A DNA stretch of 64,000 nucleotides from Deinococcus gobiensis I-0 (GCF_000252445.1 NC_017790.1:2908501-2972500); one strand, 5' to 3'. Shown: positions 1-9,027, counted from the stretch's first letter. Notes: a model not told the origin generated them from the sequence alone. Numbers and translations are program-made.

Positions 1-1
1 T

Positions 2-1007
2 TTCGGCTTCTACCACGTCTCCTGGATGAGCGACGCGGCCACCCGCCAGCGCGATATGCAGGAGATGAGCGCGGCGGGCTTCAACACCATGACCGCCTCG
101 GTCATCAACGACGCCGACAATGCCCGCTACGGCGAGTTCCTGGACGCCGCCGCCCGGGCGCGCATGTACGTGCTGAGCGAAGGCGTCTTCGAGAGCAGCG
201 TGCCCAAGCTGGCGAGCAAGCCCGCCGTGCTCGGCTGGATGGTCGCCGACGACTGCAACCTCCAGTACACCCCCGCGCAGGTGCGCGACCGCGGCGCGCG
301 GATGCGGTCGCTCGACCCGCAGCACCCCACCTACGCCGCGCTGTTCACGAGCTACGCCGAGTCGCACAGCGACTTTTTCGACACGACGCACATGATGGGC
401 AACATGTCCTACCCCATCGGGCCGGGCGACAGCATCGGCGCGACCTACGACATGCAGCGCCTCTCGGTCGGGCTCTCCAAGAAGAACGGCACCGTGCCCG
501 TCGCCAACCTCCAGGCCTTTTCCTGGGGGCACCGTGCCGGGCCACGACGCTTCGGACCCGGCCGCGCGCATGCCCACCCCCGCCGAGGTCTACAACATGA
601 CCTACCAGGCCATCGGGGCCGGCGTGCGCGGCATCCTGTACTACACCTACCTCGACTCGTACAGCAACGTGCGCCGCAGCCCCGCCGTATGGGAGATGAC
701 CAAGAGCATCGTGCCCGAGATCGCCCAGCTCTCGCCCATGCTGCTCTCGGCCGAGCCGAAGTACCTGGAGACGAACAACGGCAACGTGCACGCCACCGCC
801 TGGACCTACCAGGGCCACACCTACCTGCTGCTCACCAACGTCTCGGCCACCCAGGCGCAGCCCCTGTACGTGCCGCTCGCGGATCAGGCCCCCACCGGCC
901 TGCGCCCCCTGTTCGCCGGGCGCGGCGGAGAGGGCGTCAGGCTCAGCGGCACCACCCTGGGCGGCACCATCGCGCCGCTGGGCGCACACTTCTTCCGCAT
1001 CAACTGA
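2..1007 (+). pseudogene. Glycoside-hydrolase-like protein, 5'-truncated by window and frameshifted
   Basis: The reading frame is open from base 2, and its first residues (FGFYHVSW) match residues about 54-61 of the next gene, so the true start lies upstream of the window. The frame runs to FSWG near 529, then the homologous reading continues in another frame from 531 (TVPGHDASDP) to the TGA at 1005-1007. Both halves align with the intact neighbour at 1044-2168: shared NMSYPIG, PTPAE, NMTYQA and YY(T/S)Y blocks. The break lies in the five-G run at 525-529; one extra G would restore the frame. Either the gene is dead or this is a homopolymer sequencing error. The family looks like a TIM-barrel glycosidase, by inference only. 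Its place beside flippase and glycosyltransferase genes suggests a role in exopolysaccharide trimming. Confidence 0.7.
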
Positions 1008-1029
1008 GGCGCCTCACATGAGGCGCGCC

Positions 1030-1035
1030 TATAAC
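1030..1035 (+). promoter_or_regulatory. Candidate -10 box (TATAAC) of the lipoprotein gene
   Basis: TATAAC sits 8 nt before the ATG at 1044. This spacing places the transcript start at or next to the start codon, the leaderless arrangement seen at several other gene heads in this window. The last base is C rather than T, so the match to TANNNT is imperfect. Confidence 0.4.
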
Positions 1036-1043
1036 GACGGGCG

Positions 1044-2168
1044 ATGTCTCCTCTGCGGCCTCTGGCCACCTGTCTGGCGCTGGGCGCGCTGCTCACCGGC
1101 TGCGCGCCGCTGCGGCCCGCCGTCTGGACCGTGGACGCCCGGCAGACCCGCGTCACGGCCTCGGGCGGGCGCATCCTGATCAATGGGCAGCCGTTTTTTC
1201 CTTTCGGCTTCTACCACGTCTCCTGGGCCGACCAGGGCACGCCCCAGATTCGCCTGAACGACCTGGACACCCTGGCCGACGCCGGCTTCAACGTCATGCT
1301 CACCGAGCCCGTGCGCGAGGCCGAGACCGAGATGCCCGCGCTGCTGGCCGAGGCGCACCGGCGCGGCGTGATGGTGCTGGCCCACGGCGTGCAGCCCCGG
1401 TTCGTGCGTGAACTGGCCGCCCAGCCCGCGCTGCTGGGCTTCACGCTCATGGACGACAGCAACTACAACAGCACGCCCCCGGCGGTGGCCGACCTCCAGG
1501 CGACCTATAAGGCGCTCGCCCCCGACAAGCTCACGGGCATCACCCTGGCGCTGGCGAACGACCGGCCCGAGAGCGGGTTTTTCGGGGTGTCGGACAGCGT
1601 CAGCAACATGAGCTATCCCATCGGCGGCACCGACGAGATCGCGGTGGTGTACGGCGTGATGCGCCAGACGGTCGAGCAGGCGGCGCGGCGCGGCGTGGTG
1701 CCGCTGGCGACCCTCCAGAGCTTCGCGTGGCCGGGCCAGCGCCGGCCCACCCCGGCCGAACTGCGCAACATGACCTACCAGGCGCTGCTGGCGGGGGTCA
1801 AGGGCGTCGTGTACTACTCGTACCGTTCGGGGGGCAACCGCGTGACCGACGACGCGCCCCTGTGGCAGGAGACCCGGACCCTGGCCGCCGAGGTGCGCCG
1901 GCTCTCGCCCACGCTGCTGAGCGGCGCGCGGCGCGAGCTGACCGCGCCGGCCCCCGGCCAGCCGGTCCGCGCCGCGCAGTTCAGCGGGCCGGGCGGGTCG
2001 TACCTGCTGGTGGTGAACACCACGCCCCGGCCGCAGGCGCTGCGGCTGGACCTGCCGCGCGTGCGCCGGCTGAACCCGCTGTTCGGCGCGGCCGACCCCG
2101 AGTTTCGGCGGGGCCAGCTCGGCGGCGTGCTGGGGGCACTGGAGGTCCGGGTCTTCGAAGTGCGCTGA
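1044..2168 (+). CDS. Glycoside-hydrolase-like lipoprotein
   Basis: The 374-residue protein begins with a lipoprotein signal (hydrophobic stretch then LLTGC, predicted lipidated Cys near residue 20), so it should be anchored on the outer face of a membrane. The body has alternating helix/strand segments and conserved acidic patches (MDDSNYN; NMSYPIGGTDE) of the kind seen in TIM-barrel glycosidases, ending in a small beta-rich domain. It is a tandem paralogue of the truncated gene upstream (gap about 36 bp). It lies next to the flippase, glycosyltransferase and polymerase genes and probably modifies or cleaves the exported polysaccharide. No catalytic pair could be assigned with certainty, so the hydrolase label is inference. 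Confidence 0.65.
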   Translation: MSPLRPLATCLALGALLTGCAPLRPAVWTVDARQTRVTASGGRILINGQPFFPFGFYHVSWADQGTPQIRLNDLDTLADAGFNVMLTEPVREAETEMPALLAEAHRRGVMVLAHGVQPRFVRELAAQPALLGFTLMDDSNYNSTPPAVADLQATYKALAPDKLTGITLALANDRPESGFFGVSDSVSNMSYPIGGTDEIAVVYGVMRQTVEQAARRGVVPLATLQSFAWPGQRRPTPAELRNMTYQALLAGVKGVVYYSYRSGGNRVTDDAPLWQETRTLAAEVRRLSPTLLSGARRELTAPAPGQPVRAAQFSGPGGSYLLVVNTTPRPQALRLDLPRVRRLNPLFGAADPEFRRGQLGGVLGALEVRVFEVR

Positions 2169-2244
2169 GCGGGGCGGCCCTCTCGCGGGCAACTCTGGGC
2201 AAAGCATGAACCGGGACCGCGCAGGAAAGGGGCGTGCGGCGCAC

Positions 2245-2250
2245 TAGGCT
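2245..2250 (+). promoter_or_regulatory. Candidate -10 box TAGGCT for the polysaccharide operon
   Basis: TAGGCT fits TANNNT and lies 7 nt before the ATG at 2258. Transcription would start at or near that ATG and drive the leader peptide and the flippase operon. No good -35 is visible. Confidence 0.5.
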
Positions 2251-2257
2251 GGGGCCG

Positions 2258-2293
2258 ATGCCCGCCCTCCCGTTCCTGCCCGGCCGCCCCTGA
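2258..2293 (+). CDS. Eleven-codon leader ORF coupled to the flippase gene
   Basis: An ATG at 2258 opens the peptide MPALPFLPGRP, ending with TGA at 2291-2293. The last base of this stop is the first base of the flippase ATG (TGATG). A TAGGCT -10 box lies 7 nt upstream of 2258, so a leaderless transcript would begin at this mini-ORF, and the flippase would be translated by termination-reinitiation. The peptide is proline-rich (4 of 11), which may slow ribosomes. The alternative is that the mini-ORF is incidental and the flippase start is used directly, but the flippase ATG has no clear ribosome-binding site of its own. Confidence 0.45.
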   Translation: MPALPFLPGRP

Positions 2294-3600
2294 TGGCCGG
2301 CAATGCCGCCGCCCCGGCTCCCGCGCTGCGCACCGACGTGGTGTGGACCCTGGCCGGCAACCTGGTGTTCGCGGCGACGCAGTGGGCCATGCTGGTGGTC
2401 CTGGCGCGCCTGGGCAGCCCGGCCGACGTGGGGCGCTACACGCTGGGGCTGGCCGTGACCACCCCGGTCTTTCTGCTCCTGAGCCTGCAACTGCGCGGGG
2501 CGCAGGCCACCGAGCCGCCGGACAGCCCCTACCGCTTCGGGCACTACTTCACGCTGCGCACGCTGCTTGCGGGGCTGGCACTGGCGCTGTGCGCGGGTTG
2601 GGCGCTGCTGAGCGCCGGCCCCCAGGCGCAGGCGGGGCTGGCGGCCGTGACCGGCTGGCTGGCCCTCGCCAAGCTGTTCGACGGCCTGAGCGACGTGTGC
2701 TACGGCCACCTCCAGGCGGGCGGGCGGCTGACCGAGGTGGCGCGCTCGCTGATGCTGCGCGGAACGCTCTCGGCCCTGGGGCTGGCCGCCGCCTTCGCCC
2801 TGACGCGCGACGTGGGCTGGGCCGCCGCCGCCGTGGCCGGGGGCTACCTGGGGGGGCTGCTGCTGTACGACCTGCCGCGCACCCGCCCCGGCACCGGGCG
2901 CTGGTGGTGGCCCGAGTGGTCCCGGCTACGCGCCCTGGCCGCCCTGACCTGGCCGCTGGGGGTGGCGGTGGGCCTCATCGCCCTGAACGCCAGCCTGCCG
3001 CGCTACTTCCTGGGCCGCGAGGCCGGACTGGAGGCCGTGGGCCTGTATTCGGCCCTGTCCTACGTGACGGTGGCGGGCAGCATGGTGGTCACGGCGCTGG
3101 GGCAGGCGGCCACCACACCGCTGGCCCGGCTGGCCGCGCAGGGCGACGCCCCCGGGTTCCGGGCGCTGCTGGGCCGGCTGCTGCTGCTGGGCGCGGCGCT
3201 GGGGGCGGCGGGGGTACTGGGCGCGCTGCTGCTGGGGCGCCCGCTGCTGGAGCTGCTGTACGGCCCCGCCTACGGCCGCGACGTGCCCCTGTTCGCCCTG
3301 CTGATGCTGGGGGCCGCGCCGGGCTACGTCGCCTCCTTCGCGGGCTTCGGCATGACGGCGCTGCGCGAGTTCGGGGCGCAGGTGCCCCTCTTTCTGGGCA
3401 CCACGGCCACCCTGGCGCTCGCCTGCGCGCTGCTCGTGCCGGGCGGGGGGCTGGCAGGCGCGGCCTGGGCCACCGTGATCGGCGGCGCCGCGCAGCTGCT
3501 GGGCAGCCTGTGGATCGTCCGGCGGGCGTTGCGGCGCGGCCCCCCGGCCCCGGCGCAGGCCGCGCCGCCCTCGCCTACAGTAGAGGCCGCCCGTGACTGA
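2293..3600 (+). CDS. Polysaccharide flippase (Wzx/MATE-like, polysaccharide biosynthesis family)
   Basis: The 435-residue protein is almost entirely hydrophobic, with about twelve membrane segments starting at residues 18-38 (WTLAGNLVFAATQWAMLVVL) and short charged loops. The length and the pattern of paired helices fit lipid-linked oligosaccharide flippases (Wzx / polysaccharide synthase family). These move undecaprenyl-linked repeat units across the cytoplasmic membrane. It heads a four-gene run with glycosyltransferase, polymerase and second glycosyltransferase genes, overlapping the next gene by 8 nt, so the genes are probably co-transcribed. The start is chosen from the TGATG junction with the upstream mini-ORF. 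Confidence 0.75.
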   Translation: MAGNAAAPAPALRTDVVWTLAGNLVFAATQWAMLVVLARLGSPADVGRYTLGLAVTTPVFLLLSLQLRGAQATEPPDSPYRFGHYFTLRTLLAGLALALCAGWALLSAGPQAQAGLAAVTGWLALAKLFDGLSDVCYGHLQAGGRLTEVARSLMLRGTLSALGLAAAFALTRDVGWAAAAVAGGYLGGLLLYDLPRTRPGTGRWWWPEWSRLRALAALTWPLGVAVGLIALNASLPRYFLGREAGLEAVGLYSALSYVTVAGSMVVTALGQAATTPLARLAAQGDAPGFRALLGRLLLLGAALGAAGVLGALLLGRPLLELLYGPAYGRDVPLFALLMLGAAPGYVASFAGFGMTALREFGAQVPLFLGTTATLALACALLVPGGGLAGAAWATVIGGAAQLLGSLWIVRRALRRGPPAPAQAAPPSPTVEAARD

Positions 3601-4741
3601 CTCTGCGCCCCCTGCCCCCCCGACCCCCGCCGCCGGGCGACCCCTGCGGGTGCTGCACGTCCTGAGCGCCATGAACCGGGGCGGCATCGAAACCTGGCTC
3701 ATGCAGGTGCTGCGCCGCCAGGACCCGGCGCGCGTCACCTTCGAGCTGCTGCTGTTCACGCCGGAGGGCGGCGCCTACGACCCCGAGCTGCGGGCGCTGG
3801 GAATCACCGTGCGCCGCTGCCCCTCGCCGCGCCGGGTCGGCGCGTTCCTGGGCTGCCTGTGGCGCACCCTGCGGGCCGGGCACTACGACGTGGTCCACAG
3901 CCATGTCCACCACTTCAGCGGGGTCATCCTGTTCGTGGCGTGGCTGGCGGGCGTGCGCGGCCGCGTGGCCCACAGCCACCTGAACACCGAGGGCCCCGAC
4001 CGCGCCTCGGGCGCGCCCCGGCGGCTGTACCTGCGGGCCATGAAGGCGGCCATCGCGCGCGCGAGCAGCGAGGGGCTGGCCGTCAGCGACCAGGCGGCGG
4101 GCGCGCTGTTCGGGCCGCGCTGGCACACCCAGGAGCAGTGGCGCGTGCTGCCGCTGGGCCTGGACCCGGCGCCCTATACCCGGCCGACCGACCACGCGGC
4201 CCTGCGCGCCTCGCTGGGGCTGGCCCCGGAAGCGCTGGTGCTGGGCCACATCGGCTGGTTCCGGCCCGCCAAGAACCATCCCTTCCTGCTGCGGGTCTTC
4301 GCCGAGGTGCTCGCCCGGCGCCCCGAGGCCCGACTGCTGCTCATCGGAGAGGGCGAACAGCAGGCCGAGGTGCAGGCCCTGGCGGGCGAGCTGGGGGTGC
4401 TGGACGCGGTCGTCTTCGCGGGCCCGCGCGACGACGTGCCGGCGCTGCTGCAAGTCATGGACGTGTTCGTCTTCCCCTCGCACATCGAGGGGCTAGGGCT
4501 GGCGCTGATCGAGGCGCAGATGGCCGGGCTGCCCTGCGTGACCGCCGACCACCTGCCGCCCGAGGCGTGGCTGCCCGGCGCCAGCGTCACGGCGCTGCCC
4601 CTCGCGGCGGGGGCAGCCGCCTGGGCGCAGGCCATCCTGGAGGTCGCCGGACAGCCCGCGCAGTTCCCTGCGCCGCATCCCTACGACCTGACCCACTCGC
4701 TGCCGCTGCTGCTGGAGCGCTATGAGCACTATCGCCGCTGA
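3593..4741 (+). CDS. Glycosyltransferase family 4 (GT-B fold)
   Basis: The 382-residue protein has the GT-B layout. The N-terminal Rossmann domain opens with RVLHVLSAMNRGGIETWLM, the usual acceptor-side glycine loop of GT4 enzymes. The C-terminal donor domain carries the EX7E motif in SHIEGLGLALIEAQMAGLP. It should add a nucleotide-sugar-derived residue to a growing lipid-linked glycan at the inner face of the membrane. It overlaps the flippase by 8 nt and the polymerase by 20 nt. The sugar specificity cannot be told from sequence. Confidence 0.85.
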   Translation: MTDSAPPAPPTPAAGRPLRVLHVLSAMNRGGIETWLMQVLRRQDPARVTFELLLFTPEGGAYDPELRALGITVRRCPSPRRVGAFLGCLWRTLRAGHYDVVHSHVHHFSGVILFVAWLAGVRGRVAHSHLNTEGPDRASGAPRRLYLRAMKAAIARASSEGLAVSDQAAGALFGPRWHTQEQWRVLPLGLDPAPYTRPTDHAALRASLGLAPEALVLGHIGWFRPAKNHPFLLRVFAEVLARRPEARLLLIGEGEQQAEVQALAGELGVLDAVVFAGPRDDVPALLQVMDVFVFPSHIEGLGLALIEAQMAGLPCVTADHLPPEAWLPGASVTALPLAAGAAAWAQAILEVAGQPAQFPAPHPYDLTHSLPLLLERYEHYRR

Positions 4742-6047
4742 GGACCGCGCCCTCTCCCCCGCCCCGACCGGCACGGCGGCGCGGCTGCACGCGCTGACGG
4801 CCACGGGGCTGGGCCTCTTTCTGCTCACCCAGTGCTTCACGCTGCCGGTGCTGGCGCTGGGGCCGTCGTGGACCCTGTGGCAGACCCTGCCGGACCTGAC
4901 GCTGTGGTTCACGGGGCTGTGCGCCGCGCTGTACCTCAAGCCGCAGGGCACGGCCGCGCAGCGCCAGCTGTGGTGGGGGCTGGTGGGACTGTTCGGCATG
5001 AGCGTGCTGGCGCTGGGCGTGCTGTTCATCTACGCCGACCCGCTGCTGGGCACCGAGCTGCGCTTCGGGGCCTTCTCGCTCTACCGGCTGGTGCAGGTGC
5101 TGCTGGTGTTTTGGGCGGCCTCGCGGCTGGAATACACGCCGCAGCTCCTGGCGCGCTGGCACCGGCTGGCGACCGTGGCCTTCGCCGTGACCTGCGGGGG
5201 CATCATCCTGACCACCTTCTCGGGCGAAGCCATCAAGTTCCTGGGCCGGCACCTCCCGCGCGGGCTGGGCGTCTCGGGGCCGTGGGAGGCCTACTACCTG
5301 TACCAGGAGCGCGGGCTGGGCTTCGTGGGCTTCAACCACGGCTACGCGGCCTTGCAGGTCATGCTGCTGGGGGCGCTCGTGCTGTACCTGCGCCGCCGCC
5401 TGGGCCGGGGGGGCGGCGAGTGGGTGCTGCTGCTAGCCCTGGCCGCCAGCTTCCTGTGCAACTCGCGCGCGGGTCTGGCGGGCTGCGCGGTGTTCGTGGT
5501 GCTCGAACTGCTGCGCTTTCCGCTGCGCGCGGCCCTCACGGCGCTGGGCCTGAGCGTGGCCGGCCTGATCTCCTGGGGCTGGATCGCCCCGAACCTCACG
5601 TCCACGGCCGAGCGGCAGGCCACCATCCTCGACGCCTCCGACCCCGGCAACCTCGCCGGGCGCACCGACATCTGGCAGAGCATCTTCGGGGAGCTGCTGG
5701 GCGATCCCTACCGCCTGCTGGTCGGCTCCGGGCTGGGGTCGGCCGTCATCAACAAGGGCAACAACGCGCACAACATGGTGTTGCAGGTGCTGTTCGAGAC
5801 TGGCGTGGTGGGGCTGGTGAACATGGGGGCCTTCTTCGCGCTGCTGCTCGCGCTGCTGCTGCGCGCCGGCCCACAGGCCCGGGTCATCCTGAACGTCACC
5901 GCCGGCTTCCTGATCACCAGCCTCACCCAGGAAACCTTCTTTCCGAACGTCGGCTTCGGCAGCTTCCTGCCGCTGTACGCCCTGGTCATCGCCGTGGTGA
6001 TGGGCAGCGGCGCGGCGGGCCGCGTCCCCCTGAGGAGGCCCGCATGA
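4722..6047 (+). CDS. O-antigen ligase / polysaccharide polymerase (Wzy/WaaL-like)
   Basis: The 441-residue polytopic membrane protein has about ten to twelve hydrophobic segments. Its large external loop carries the Wzy_C-type pattern: GRTDIWQS, then VGSGLGSAVINKG and AHNMVLQVLFETG, matching the R, GxGxG and H-N-E positions of the O-antigen ligase family. It would join repeat units or ligate finished glycan on the outer side of the membrane. It overlaps the upstream glycosyltransferase by 20 nt and the next one in an ATGA junction, which indicates translational coupling. Polymerase or ligase cannot be told apart from sequence. Confidence 0.8.
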   Translation: MSTIAAEDRALSPAPTGTAARLHALTATGLGLFLLTQCFTLPVLALGPSWTLWQTLPDLTLWFTGLCAALYLKPQGTAAQRQLWWGLVGLFGMSVLALGVLFIYADPLLGTELRFGAFSLYRLVQVLLVFWAASRLEYTPQLLARWHRLATVAFAVTCGGIILTTFSGEAIKFLGRHLPRGLGVSGPWEAYYLYQERGLGFVGFNHGYAALQVMLLGALVLYLRRRLGRGGGEWVLLLALAASFLCNSRAGLAGCAVFVVLELLRFPLRAALTALGLSVAGLISWGWIAPNLTSTAERQATILDASDPGNLAGRTDIWQSIFGELLGDPYRLLVGSGLGSAVINKGNNAHNMVLQVLFETGVVGLVNMGAFFALLLALLLRAGPQARVILNVTAGFLITSLTQETFFPNVGFGSFLPLYALVIAVVMGSGAAGRVPLRRPA

Positions 6048-7210
6048 ACCTGACCGCCGTCCTGGAACAACGCTACGACCGCACCCCCGACGGCCGGGTC
6101 TGGACCCCCGGCCCCCACGGCGCCGAGTTCTGGGCGCGCTACCTGGAGGTGTTCGGGGCCGTGCGGGTGGTCGCCCGCGTGCGCGACGTGCCGGAGGTAG
6201 GCGACCGGATGCGGCCCGCCGGGGGACCGGGCGTGAGCTTCGTGGCGGTGCCGCACTTCATCGGGCCGGCGCAGTACCTGCGGGTCAAGGGCCGGGTACG
6301 CCGCGCCATCGCCGCCGCCGTGCTGGACCCACAGGCCGGGGCCGTGCTGCTGCGCGTGCCCGGCACCCTGAGCAACGAGGCCTTCCGGGCCCTGGGCGAC
6401 CGGCCCTTCGCCGCCGAGGTCGTGGGGGACCCCTACGCCTTGTTCGCGCCGCGCGTGTCGCGTCACCCCCTGCGGGCCTTTTTCCGGCAGATGTACACCC
6501 GGCAACTTCAGGCGCAGTGCCGCCGCGCGCGCGTGGTCGCCTACGTGACGCGGGAAGCCCTGCAGCGGCGCTACCCCTCGCCGGGCCGCATGTTCGGGCT
6601 GTCGGACGTGGACCTGCCGCCTCAGGCCTACGCCGCGCGGGGCCGGAGCTGGCACGCCGCGCCCCACGAGGCGGTCATGGTCTGCACCCTCCAGTTTCCG
6701 TACAAGGGGGTGGACCTCGCCGTCTCGGCCCTGCCGCTGCTGCGCGCGCGCGGGCTGGACCTGCGGCTGCGCGTCGTCGGGGAGGGGGCCGAGCGCCCGG
6801 CCCTGGAAGCCCAGGCGAGCGCGCTGGAGGTCGCGGCGCAGGTCGAGTTCGTCGGGGCGGTGCCGGGCGGCGCGGGCGTGCGCGAGCAGCTCGACCGCGC
6901 CGACGTGTTCCTGATGCCCTCGTGGCAAGAAGGCCTGCCGCGCGCGATGGTCGAGGCGATGGCGCGCGGCCTGCCGGTGCTGGGGTCGGAGGTGGGCGGC
7001 ATTCCCGAGCTGATCGGCCCCGGCGAGCGCTTTCCGACCGGCGACCCCACCGCCATCGCCGCCGCGCTGGAGGGGTTACTGGGTGATCCCGGGCGCTACG
7101 AGGCCCTGGGCGAGCGCAACCTGGGGGTGGCCCACACCTACAGCAACGAGGCGCTGGGCGAAGTGCGCCGGGAGTTCTACCGGGCCGTGCGCGACCTCGC
7201 GGGCCACTGA
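6044..7210 (+). CDS. Glycosyltransferase (GT-B, GT4-like)
   Basis: The 388-residue protein starts at the ATG in an ATGA overlap with the polymerase; GAGGAGG at 6032-6037 is its ribosome-binding site. The C-terminal half is typical GT4: LQFPYKGVDLAVSALPLL, then VVGEGAERPAL, then the EX7E motif in WQEGLPRAMVEAMARGLP and GGIPELIG. The N-terminal half is more divergent. It is the last gene of the rightward polysaccharide operon and ends 14 nt before the convergent BY-kinase gene. The predicted role is addition of one sugar of the repeat unit. Confidence 0.85.
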   Translation: MNLTAVLEQRYDRTPDGRVWTPGPHGAEFWARYLEVFGAVRVVARVRDVPEVGDRMRPAGGPGVSFVAVPHFIGPAQYLRVKGRVRRAIAAAVLDPQAGAVLLRVPGTLSNEAFRALGDRPFAAEVVGDPYALFAPRVSRHPLRAFFRQMYTRQLQAQCRRARVVAYVTREALQRRYPSPGRMFGLSDVDLPPQAYAARGRSWHAAPHEAVMVCTLQFPYKGVDLAVSALPLLRARGLDLRLRVVGEGAERPALEAQASALEVAAQVEFVGAVPGGAGVREQLDRADVFLMPSWQEGLPRAMVEAMARGLPVLGSEVGGIPELIGPGERFPTGDPTAIAAALEGLLGDPGRYEALGERNLGVAHTYSNEALGEVRREFYRAVRDLAGH

Positions 7211-7224
7211 GCCGCAGCCGGGCT

Positions 7225-8763
7225 TCAGGGCCGGTCGAGTTCGAGCGGCGCGGCCTCGGGGCTTTCCGGGTCCATGTAGCGGCCGGGCGCGTAACCGTAG
7301 CCCACGTTGCCTGCCCGCTCCTTTTCCTTGTTCAGCACGATGCCCAGTACCTCGCTGCCGGCCGTCTGGGCGCTGCGCATGGCCCGCTCGACGAGTTCGA
7401 GCTCGCTGCCCAGCGCCGCGACCATCAGGACGCCGCCCAGCCGCGCCGAGAGTTCCAGGGCGCTCGCGGCCACCAGCACGGGCGGGGTATCCACCAGCAC
7501 GTAGGCGTAGTCGTCGGCCAGCGAGGAGATGATCTCGTAGAGCTTCGCGGCGTCGTTGACCCCGCGCTCGGGAATGAGCAGGTCGGTCGCGCCCGATCCG
7601 GCCCCCGGCGTGAGGTCCTGGTACAGGGTCGCGCCGCCCACCGCCGTGGAGGTGAAGTGGGCGCGGGTGCGCTGCCACAGCCGGAACTGCGTGGGCCGGT
7701 ACAGGTCGGCGTCCACGATCAGGACCCGCAGGCCGCGAAGCGCGAAGCTCTGGGCCAGCGCGGCCGTGATGGTGCTCTTGCCCTCGCCGGGGCGGGCGCT
7801 GGACACCGCGAAGCGGGTGCGCCCCGCCGCGACCGACGCGAGGTTCACGCGCAGGAAGCCCACCTGTTCGTACAGCGCCCCGCCGCGCGTCTCGGCGAGC
7901 AGCTCGGTCTGGCCGTCCCGCAGCAGCGGCAGCACGCCCAGCAGCGGTTTGCCCAGCGGCGCGAGGTCGGCGGCCGAGTTCACGCGCTTGCGCAGGGCGT
8001 CGAGCACGATGGCGCCCAGCGCCAGGAAGAACAGCAGCGCCGCGAACACCAGCAGGGCGTCTCGCAGCGGCCGGGGCGAGACCGGCACTTGGGGCGTCGA
8101 GGCCGGCGAGATCAGCGAGAGGGTCCCCCCCACCGCCGTGAGCAGCGCCGACACCTGCCCCAGCTTCTCCTGAAGGTCGCTGCGGGTCGTGAGCAACGAC
8201 TGGGTTTCGATGGTGCCGGGCCGCGCGCCGAGCCGGGCGTCCACGTTGGCGAGCTGCTGGCGCAGGGTCTGCTGCGCGCGGGTGATGTTCTGCGCGGCGC
8301 GCTCCTGGTCCCACAGCAGCAGGGCCTGCGCCGAGGCGTCCGCGAGGACCTGCGCGGCCTGTGGCGTGCGCGCGTGCGAACGCAGTTCATAGATGCCGGT
8401 CTGCTGCTGCGGGTCGATGCTGGCGAGCATCCGCACGAGCTGGTAGCGCCCCCCCGCCGCCTCGGCGCGCAGCTGCGCGGCCAGGGCCGTCTTTTCGGCC
8501 GCCGGCAGGGCCGAGCCACGCAGCTCGGAGAGGGTCAGGTCCAGCACCTTCTGGCTGCGCAGGGCGTTCTGCACCACGCTCTGCGGCAGCGGCGGGGTCG
8601 TGACCAGGGTCAGGCTCACCACGCTGTTGCCGGTCGAGCCGCTCAGGGCCGCCAGACTGGTCGAGGCCTCGTACTCGGCCGGCCGCAGCGACGACGCGCC
8701 GTAGGTCAGCGCCCCGCCCAGCAGCGCGCCCCCCAGGATGATCCATGCCGAACGGCGCAGCAC
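7225..8763 (-). CDS. Polysaccharide co-polymerase / BY-kinase (Wzc-like)
   Basis: The N-terminal Wzz-type half has membrane segments near residues 5-22 and 235-255 around a coiled extracytoplasmic domain. The cytoplasmic half has a bacterial tyrosine kinase fold: Walker A ARPGEGKST (about 324-331), Walker A' VLIVDADLYRP and Walker B YVLVDTPP. A short Tyr-rich tail (YGYAPGRY) is the usual autophosphorylation site. Such proteins set chain length and switch polymerase activity, in line with the adjacent flippase/polymerase operon. The GTG at 8763 is the only normal start in frame, but it lacks a ribosome-binding site. The frame stays open upstream and reads DIDIKHYFSV, the usual start of this family. 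An ATC at 8811 with AGAGAGG 9 nt before it may be the real start (product 528 residues). Confidence 0.8.
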   Translation of the reverse strand: MLRRSAWIILGGALLGGALTYGASSLRPAEYEASTSLAALSGSTGNSVVSLTLVTTPPLPQSVVQNALRSQKVLDLTLSELRGSALPAAEKTALAAQLRAEAAGGRYQLVRMLASIDPQQQTGIYELRSHARTPQAAQVLADASAQALLLWDQERAAQNITRAQQTLRQQLANVDARLGARPGTIETQSLLTTRSDLQEKLGQVSALLTAVGGTLSLISPASTPQVPVSPRPLRDALLVFAALLFFLALGAIVLDALRKRVNSAADLAPLGKPLLGVLPLLRDGQTELLAETRGGALYEQVGFLRVNLASVAAGRTRFAVSSARPGEGKSTITAALAQSFALRGLRVLIVDADLYRPTQFRLWQRTRAHFTSTAVGGATLYQDLTPGAGSGATDLLIPERGVNDAAKLYEIISSLADDYAYVLVDTPPVLVAASALELSARLGGVLMVAALGSELELVERAMRSAQTAGSEVLGIVLNKEKERAGNVGYGYAPGRYMDPESPEAAPLELDRP

Positions 8764-8982
8764 GGAAAAATAGTGCTTGATGTCGATGTCCTGGGGGGCG
8801 GGCGTGTCGATGGACCGGGTCCTCTCTTTGTCTGTGCGCGGATGGGGGCGGGGGGTGGGCGGCCGGACGAGGCCTGCCGGTCCCGAGACTACACGGCGGC
8901 GCTCGGCGGCGGCTAGGGCGCGGGGGCGGGGCGGGGCGCGCGGACCCTGGCCGCATCTTCATGGTCGGGGGGCCAAGGCGAA

Positions 8983-9010
8983 GCCGCCGCCCCGGAGCGG
9001 AGGCGGCGGC
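8983..9010 (-). terminator. Hairpin terminator after the small conserved gene
   Basis: A 9-bp perfect stem (GCCGCCGCC / GGCGGCGGC, 8983-8991 with 9002-9010) has a 10-nt loop and, on the minus strand, a TTCGCCTT tail. It lies 18 nt past the stop of the gene at 9028-9267. The remaining bases to 8764 hold no gene. Confidence 0.55.
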
Positions 9011-9027
9011 GCGGCCTGACAGGGGCC

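Noticed and set aside
1029..2207. Long antisense open frames opposite real genes (here and opposite livM, priA, glnS and others)
   Set aside because: His/Arg/Gln/Gly-rich translations with no family features, opposite genes with clear homology.
4832..6043. Long open frame under the polymerase gene, in frame with the second glycosyltransferase
   Set aside because: Gly/Ala/Arg-rich product typical of a GC-rich shadow frame; the polymerase frame is clearly the real one and the glycosyltransferase begins at 6044.
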